From positions 1,302,001 through 1,366,000 of the forward strand of contig NZ_BAABBM010000001.1 in NCBI RefSeq assembly GCF_039537965.1: 64,000 nucleotides of DNA, read 5' to 3'. A model generated the notes under the pieces. The model saw nothing but the letters and a program-made list of their open reading frames with translations, did no database searches and was not told the origin of the DNA. Position numbers and translations under genes: made by a program. This document shows positions 59,036-64,000 of the stretch, in pieces. Within the stretch, counting starts at the first letter, position 1. Each line of letters starts with the position of its first letter. Source of the stretch: Sphingomonas limnosediminicola. Its GTDB lineage: Bacteria > Pseudomonadota > Alphaproteobacteria > Sphingomonadales > Sphingomonadaceae.

Positions 59036-62000
59036 TGACCCAGACAGCCAATTTCGACACCAGCCGCCGCACTCGGCCTTATCGCAAGCTGATGCTCTCC
59101 TGCGCATCGGCCGCACTGGCCGTTGTCGCGGCACATCCCCAAAAGGCTTCCGCGCAAGCTTTCCAAGGGACAATTGGCTCCTCGACCGGCGGTGTCGTCC
59201 GTACGCCGACAACAGGCACGACCGAGACGATCACTGTCGGATCCAGCACCGCAACCATCAACTGGACTGCGACCGGCCAACCGTCGGGAGGCTCTGTCAA
59301 TTTTCTCCCCAGCGGAAGCACCGCAACCTTCACCAGCGCTGAGGGAGTGACCGACTATACGGTTCTCAACCGCATTTCGGCCGGCGGGTCGCCGATCTCG
59401 CTCAACGGGCACGTCATTTCGACGCTGCAGGGCACGAGCACCACCGGCGGCAAAGTCTGGTTCTCGACTCCCGGCGGGATCGTCGTCGGCGCCACGGCCG
59501 TTTTCGATGTCGGCGGTCTGCTGCTGACCAGCGCCGACGTGACGAACCTGTCGACAAACCCGAGTGGCTTCTCGGCGTCGTTCAGCGCGACGAACCCGGG
59601 CAGCGCAGTGACTATCGCTGACGGCGCGCAGATCAATGCGCTCCAAAGGAACAGCTACGTTGCCTTGGTAGCGCCACGGGTCGAGCAAAACGGAACGGTG
59701 CGGGTGAATGGCTCGGCCGCTTATGTCGGCGCGCAAGCCGTCACGATGACGATGAACCAGGGTCTGTTCGACATCGCAGTCGATGCCGGAACCGACGACT
59801 ATAACGGCGTGGTTCACACGGGAAGGACGACCGGGCCCGCGAACGAAACACCGGCGGATCATCACAGCATCTACATGGTCGCGGTTCCGAAGAACCAGGC
59901 GATGACGATGTTGCTGAGCGGCGATGTCGGCTTCGATGCGACGACCGCGTCCGTCAAGAACGGACAAATCATTTTGTCGAGCGGAAACTTTGGGCCGCAA
60001 CCGGCAGAAGGTGAGCCAAATGGCCTCGGTTCAATCAGCTTCTCTGGAGGTAACTTCAGTTCCTCGGTGACCGGCAAGGCGACCGGATGGATCGACGCCG
60101 ACGGCGGCGGTTGGACGTTGCGCTTTGGCGGCGACCTCAACCTGATCGCGGGCCCCGCGATCCGTGTGCTTGCCGGTGACGGTGAGACGATCACGATTAA
60201 TGGTGCAGCTAAGCTCGTCGCCGGCAACGAAATTATCGTTGCTGCAGATGGCGGGTCGATCAGCGCAGATTCGCTCGTCGCTCGCACGGTCGGCAGCGAT
60301 TTCGACGGGTATGTTTTATTAGAGGCTGCGAGTGGCTGGGAGGGCAATCCGGGATCCCTCTCATTCGGCTCGACCCTGATTAAGGGCGACGGGCCAGACG
60401 GAATAAATGGAACGATTGCCGTCGTGACCGACTCCGGATCGACGATCAGTCTGGGTCAGGCCGACCTCCGTGCATCAGGCACTGGAAGCATCTTCCTTGC
60501 AGCCGGGAGCTGTGACTGCGGCGGCGAGGGAGAGCAGTTTTCGTTGCAAGCCGCGAGCCTTGGCGAAGGCGGCGGGATCTCGGCGGACAGTCTATTTCTC
60601 ATCGCCAGCGAGGACATCGATGTATTTGTCGCAGGCGGAGCAGATATCGACATATCCGGCACGATGCAGGGTTACGCCGCGCAAACAGCCTGGTTGCACT
60701 CTGACGGGTCGTCGAGCGTATTGCGTGCAAACGTGATCGGTCTGAACGCGATGACGATCCTCGACGATGCTCCGGTTATCGCGGACATCGTGCGCTTCTC
60801 TGCAAAAAGGGACCTCACCGTCGGCGACCTTAACGCAGGAGACCTGATCGCACTCGACGCGGGCGGCGATATCTTAGGCCGCGACCTCAAAGCGATGCAT
60901 TCCCTTCGCGTCGCTGCGCTAGGCGCGGTCCAGTTGGGTGATCTAAGCTCGGAGAGCGTGAACGCGGTAGCGCTGACCGGCGATCTGGTCGCTGGCGATG
61001 TCCATGCCGGCAACGCGATCATTACCGCCGTCGGTTATACCACGCTTGGCGACGTCACGGCGACCGACACGGCGTTCCTGACCTCCGGGATCAACCTAGT
61101 GGCCGGCGATCTCGACGCAACCAACTCGCTTGACGTACACGTTGCAGGAGCTGCCGACTTGAACAGCGTGTCGTCGAAATTGATGCGCATTACCGGCAGC
61201 GAACTCAATATCGCGCGCATCACCGGCGTCGACGTGACGATGTGGAGCCAAGGAGACCTCAACCTCGGCGATATCACCGCGACAGGCGCTGTCCGTCTGA
61301 ATGCTAAGGGCGACATTCACGTCGGCGATGTCGACCCTACCACCGTCCAGATGGATGCTGGAGGCGACCTCTTCGTTCAGGATGTTGAAGCGTCCGATAG
61401 CGCCAGCTTCACCGCAGGCGGCCTCGCCTCATTCTTCGGAACGGTCTCCGCACCAACGATCACTGTGACCTCCGGCGACATCAACGTTGCTGACGGCGCG
61501 TCGCTCGGCGTTTCAGGGGTCACTAAGATGCTGACGCTCAACGCGGTCAGTGATCGGCCCATCATCCTTGGCGAGGGCGGCAATCCGTCGGAGGGGCAGT
61601 ACGTACTGTCGGAGGACGGCGACATCCACTCGGAAGCGGTTGAGCTCCACGCGAAGGGCCGCGGTGACAGCGCTGCGCCGGACATCCTCGTATATGGCGC
61701 GGACCTTCAAGGCAGCGCCGGCGACGGCGGCGAGTTGAAGTCGATCACGCTTCAGACCGACGGTTCCGTCTCGATCCTCGGCGATGTCCGTTTCATCGAC
61801 GCCGCATCGACCGACAAGATCAGCATCCAGGCGGGCGGCAAGATCATTGTCGACACAGACACCGGCAGCATCGTGATGACCGATTCCGCAGGGCATCTGT
61901 CGGGGACGCTCGACCTTCAAGCCGGCGATATCTGGGTCGGTGATGGCGCGCTGCTCGACCAGCTTGCCGGAGATCCCAACTTCTCGGGCCGCGACACAGC

Positions 62001-62547
62001 GCTCGCGACGCATTCTGGCGCGGACAACCCAGACGGCTATCTGCGCGCCGGCACGATCACTGCATCGGTCGCTGACTCGTTCTTCATCCAGAACAGCGGA
62101 ACGGCCGATCTCTTCGCGGGAATCGATACCGGCGACGGCGGCCTGTCGCTGACCAGCACCGGAACGCTTCCGGCAACGGTGATCGCTTACGGCCGTCAAA
62201 CGCTATCGACGGGACAAGTGATCACCAACGAAGACTTCCTAGGTGGCGTTCAGTTGTCGGGCACCGCGGGTTTCACCACGGATTCCGAGGTGAACGGTTG
62301 CGCCATTGGCGGGGGCAGCTGCGATAAGCTCGCCTTCTCCTTCGATTATTCGCAAGTGGTCGGCGGCGTCAGCGGCGACGACAATGACAGCGATGACGAC
62401 CAGAGCGATGCGGACAGTGAAGACGCATCGTCAGCGGATCCGTCGCTCAAGCTGATCAATACGGCACCGGTCAACCTCGACCACCAGATTGATGATCCGG
62501 TGACGAGCGGCGGCGACGTCGTGGTCGGCGGAGGCGGACCGAACTGA
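59035..62547 (+). CDS. Two-partner secretion exoprotein (TpsA), filamentous-hemagglutinin-like
   Basis: About 1170 residues from ATG 59035. A long signal region (RKLMLSCASAALAVVAAHPQ then KASAQAFQG) leads to the haemagglutination-activity/TPS domain with NFLPSGSTATFTSAEGVTDY, VLNRISAGGSPISLNGHVIS and WFSTPGGIVVGATAVFDVGG. The remainder is a repetitive beta-helix (many GDL.AGD and LGDV.ATD-like units). The tail is an Asp/Ser-rich acidic linker (DDNDSDDDQSDADSEDASSA). It is probably a surface adhesin or fibre. No C-terminal toxin domain is visible. Confidence 0.9.
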   Translation: MTQTANFDTSRRTRPYRKLMLSCASAALAVVAAHPQKASAQAFQGTIGSSTGGVVRTPTTGTTETITVGSSTATINWTATGQPSGGSVNFLPSGSTATFTSAEGVTDYTVLNRISAGGSPISLNGHVISTLQGTSTTGGKVWFSTPGGIVVGATAVFDVGGLLLTSADVTNLSTNPSGFSASFSATNPGSAVTIADGAQINALQRNSYVALVAPRVEQNGTVRVNGSAAYVGAQAVTMTMNQGLFDIAVDAGTDDYNGVVHTGRTTGPANETPADHHSIYMVAVPKNQAMTMLLSGDVGFDATTASVKNGQIILSSGNFGPQPAEGEPNGLGSISFSGGNFSSSVTGKATGWIDADGGGWTLRFGGDLNLIAGPAIRVLAGDGETITINGAAKLVAGNEIIVAADGGSISADSLVARTVGSDFDGYVLLEAASGWEGNPGSLSFGSTLIKGDGPDGINGTIAVVTDSGSTISLGQADLRASGTGSIFLAAGSCDCGGEGEQFSLQAASLGEGGGISADSLFLIASEDIDVFVAGGADIDISGTMQGYAAQTAWLHSDGSSSVLRANVIGLNAMTILDDAPVIADIVRFSAKRDLTVGDLNAGDLIALDAGGDILGRDLKAMHSLRVAALGAVQLGDLSSESVNAVALTGDLVAGDVHAGNAIITAVGYTTLGDVTATDTAFLTSGINLVAGDLDATNSLDVHVAGAADLNSVSSKLMRITGSELNIARITGVDVTMWSQGDLNLGDITATGAVRLNAKGDIHVGDVDPTTVQMDAGGDLFVQDVEASDSASFTAGGLASFFGTVSAPTITVTSGDINVADGASLGVSGVTKMLTLNAVSDRPIILGEGGNPSEGQYVLSEDGDIHSEAVELHAKGRGDSAAPDILVYGADLQGSAGDGGELKSITLQTDGSVSILGDVRFIDAASTDKISIQAGGKIIVDTDTGSIVMTDSAGHLSGTLDLQAGDIWVGDGALLDQLAGDPNFSGRDTALATHSGADNPDGYLRAGTITASVADSFFIQNSGTADLFAGIDTGDGGLSLTSTGTLPATVIAYGRQTLSTGQVITNEDFLGGVQLSGTAGFTTDSEVNGCAIGGGSCDKLAFSFDYSQVVGGVSGDDNDSDDDQSDADSEDASSADPSLKLINTAPVNLDHQIDDPVTSGGDVVVGGGGPN

Positions 62548-62560
62548 GCGGAGGTTTAAG

Positions 62561-64000
62561 ATGGGCAAGTCAGCCATTGCCATTGCAGTCGCGTTCGCGT
62601 CCCTAGGCGCTGCTGCATCCGCGCCTGCGACGCCGCTGAGTGTCCGCGACAGTTTTCGGATCGGAACCTCTGGCACGATTTTCTGCTCGGCGCAGAACAA
62701 TGCATCGGACCCGGCGCTGAAGGGCATGTTCGACGTCGCTTATTCTGTCACCTGCCGCGACGCTGCCGCGCCCGTCGGCAAGATGTACAAACTCAGAACT
62801 GCGGCTGACGCACCGGCTCGGCTCGCTGCTGCCCGTGCTGCACTTGCCGATTGCTCGGCGCCGACATCCGGAAACATTCAGGACCTCGGCCGCGTCGAAG
62901 TCATCGACTGCAAGCTCAAGAGCGCCGACATCGGCTATCGCGTCTACCAGTACCAGAAAGGCAAGCTGCTTTACGCCGCCGAAGGTCTGACCGGCTACGA
63001 CAGCGCACTTCAGCTCGGACTGCGCAGCATCGTCGCCGACGAACCGGTCAAGGGTGAAATTTCGATCGCCACAACCGGTGCCGGCGATCCGGCCGCATTC
63101 GCGCGCGTCCAGGCCGGCACGCTCGACCCGAGCAAGGCGTTGGCCGAAGCCTATCGCCGCAACAATGCGGGAAGCTACGCTGAGGCCGCGGAGTTCTTCG
63201 CTACCGTCAGCAACGCGACAGACGCGCCACTAAGCCGCGCCGAAGGGCTCGCCAATGAGGCGCTCCAGAAATCGAACCTGGGCCGCTACGCCGAGGCGGA
63301 CTCCCTCTTTGCGCGCGCCGCGGAACAGCTGGACACCGACCCCCTGGTCGCACGGCGGTTGCGCAATTATCGCGCGATGCACTTGCTGAACCAAAATGAC
63401 CCGAAGGCAGCGCTCGCCGAACTGGACAAGCCCCTGCCGAAGGCGGCGCAGGGTGCCGGCAACGACAAGTCCGGCCTCAACATCGACGCGGTCACGTCGA
63501 AGCGGCTGAACGCCGACAATCGCCTTGGCCAACAACTCGGGACCGATAGTGACGAATTGCTGCCGGCCGAAAAGGTCGAGATTCTCGACGCGCAGGCACT
63601 GCAGCTTCGCGGCACCGCGCTTCGACTGACCGGCGATCTGGCGGCGGCGAACGGCGCGCTTCGCAGCGCCGAAGCCAAGCTGGAAGCGATGCGTGGCGGC
63701 AAGGTGACGTCTGTCGTCTGGATGCGTGCGCAGATCCTTGGCGACCTCGCCGCGATCGCGGAGGAATCGAAAAAGCCTGCCGAAGCCGATCGCCTGTATC
63801 GGCAAGGCGTCGCGCTGCTGGAGACCAACTATCCGGGTTCGGCAGCTTTGCTGAGCGCCCGGGCACGGCTGGCCGGTTATCTCGCGCGCAATGGCCAGGC
63901 GCCCGCCGCCGAAGCAATGTTCCGCGATATCGTCCACTCGCAGCCTGACGCCGCCAATTTGCCGCCATCGTTCGCGCAAGTGCTTCGGCCCTACATCGAC
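62561..64000 (+). CDS. Exported TPR-rich protein (probable CHAT-domain protein), truncated by the window end
   Basis: Open from ATG 62561 (GGAGG site) to the window end, 480 codons. It starts with a signal peptide (SAIAIAVAFASLGAAASA), then a small domain with paired cysteines (GTIFCSAQNNASD and YSVTCRDAAAPVG), followed by TPR-like helices (LAEAYRRNNAGSYAEAAEFF, LQKSNLGRYAEADSLFARAA and ADRLYRQGVALLETNYPG). In sphingomonads such TPR proteins next to TpsB/TpsA usually end in a CHAT protease-like domain, which lies beyond 64000 if present. It may process or retain the exoprotein. Confidence 0.8.
   Translation, partial: MGKSAIAIAVAFASLGAAASAPATPLSVRDSFRIGTSGTIFCSAQNNASDPALKGMFDVAYSVTCRDAAAPVGKMYKLRTAADAPARLAAARAALADCSAPTSGNIQDLGRVEVIDCKLKSADIGYRVYQYQKGKLLYAAEGLTGYDSALQLGLRSIVADEPVKGEISIATTGAGDPAAFARVQAGTLDPSKALAEAYRRNNAGSYAEAAEFFATVSNATDAPLSRAEGLANEALQKSNLGRYAEADSLFARAAEQLDTDPLVARRLRNYRAMHLLNQNDPKAALAELDKPLPKAAQGAGNDKSGLNIDAVTSKRLNADNRLGQQLGTDSDELLPAEKVEILDAQALQLRGTALRLTGDLAAANGALRSAEAKLEAMRGGKVTSVVWMRAQILGDLAAIAEESKKPAEADRLYRQGVALLETNYPGSAALLSARARLAGYLARNGQAPAAEAMFRDIVHSQPDAANLPPSFAQVLRPYID

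Noticed and set aside
59029..60000. 323-residue minus-strand frame opposite TpsA
   Set aside because: No recognisable motif and Arg/Gly-rich; the plus frame has a signal peptide and a TPS domain.

Overview
The window looks like about 64 kb of chromosome from a high-GC alphaproteobacterium, most likely a sphingomonad (Sphingomonas or a close relative). This rests on the TonB-dependent receptors, a DUF3297 gene, a PspA/PspC operon headed by a 45-residue exported peptide of a type common in sphingomonads, and a ThrC/CDF/ZnuD-like block. No species can be named from the sequence alone.

Layout. (1) 1-2433: accessory DNA with the end of an unknown gene, a small uncharacterised protein, a staphylococcal-nuclease-like exported nuclease with a small membrane partner, and a coiled-coil protein. 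(2) About 2470-14204: an integrative element next to a tRNA-Glu(CTC) gene, with a P4-type tyrosine recombinase beside the tRNA. Its left part is a gene-poor, repeat-dense block containing ten copies of a CGTCACAGG-type unit and a perfect 26-bp inverted repeat. Its cargo is two convergent modules. The plus-strand module has a sigma-factor-like protein and companion, then a ubiquitin-like protein ending in Gly-Gly, a JAMM metallopeptidase, an E1-like ThiF protein with an apparent degenerate second E1 half, a gingipain/caspase-type C25 protease and a small protein. No E2 is visible. The minus-strand module has a helix-turn-helix regulator, an AAA ATPase and a subtilisin-like protease, an arrangement matching the IetAS plasmid-stability/defence pair. 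(3) 14.3-35.5 kb: core chromosome, with a Met/His-rich outer-membrane protein, hypoxanthine-DNA glycosylase, glycosyltransferase, PadR regulator, RarA, a TM-helix channel-like protein, tRNA-Thr(TGT), L,D-transpeptidase, VIT1-like transporter, beta-lactamase-fold hydrolase, exonuclease III, threonine synthase, a zinc efflux/uptake pair and a phage-shock operon with a candidate sigma-54 promoter. (4) 35565-38219: a complete IS1595-family transposon with 22-bp terminal repeats, an 8-bp target duplication and four passenger genes, one of them frameshifted. (5) 38.3-53 kb: a branched-chain 2-oxoacid dehydrogenase operon (E1 alpha, E1 beta, E2), an azoreductase with an HxlR regulator, and a long co-directional run (Asp/Asn hydroxylase, AceE-like E1, MaoC, CitE-like lyase, alcohol dehydrogenase, acetyl-CoA synthetase, DUF3833-like protein, MHS-type permease). 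(6) 53.2-64 kb: 6-phosphogluconolactonase, TonB, KGG stress protein, a TonB-dependent receptor with no visible signal peptide, and a two-partner secretion set (TpsB, TpsA) followed by a TPR protein that runs off the window.

The strongest candidate for an undescribed system is the E2-less ubiquitin-like module with its C25 protease (5179-8755), beside an IetAS-like module on the same island. A structured intergenic RNA candidate near 28.6 kb and the repeat block at 2.6-3.1 kb are the main non-coding signals.
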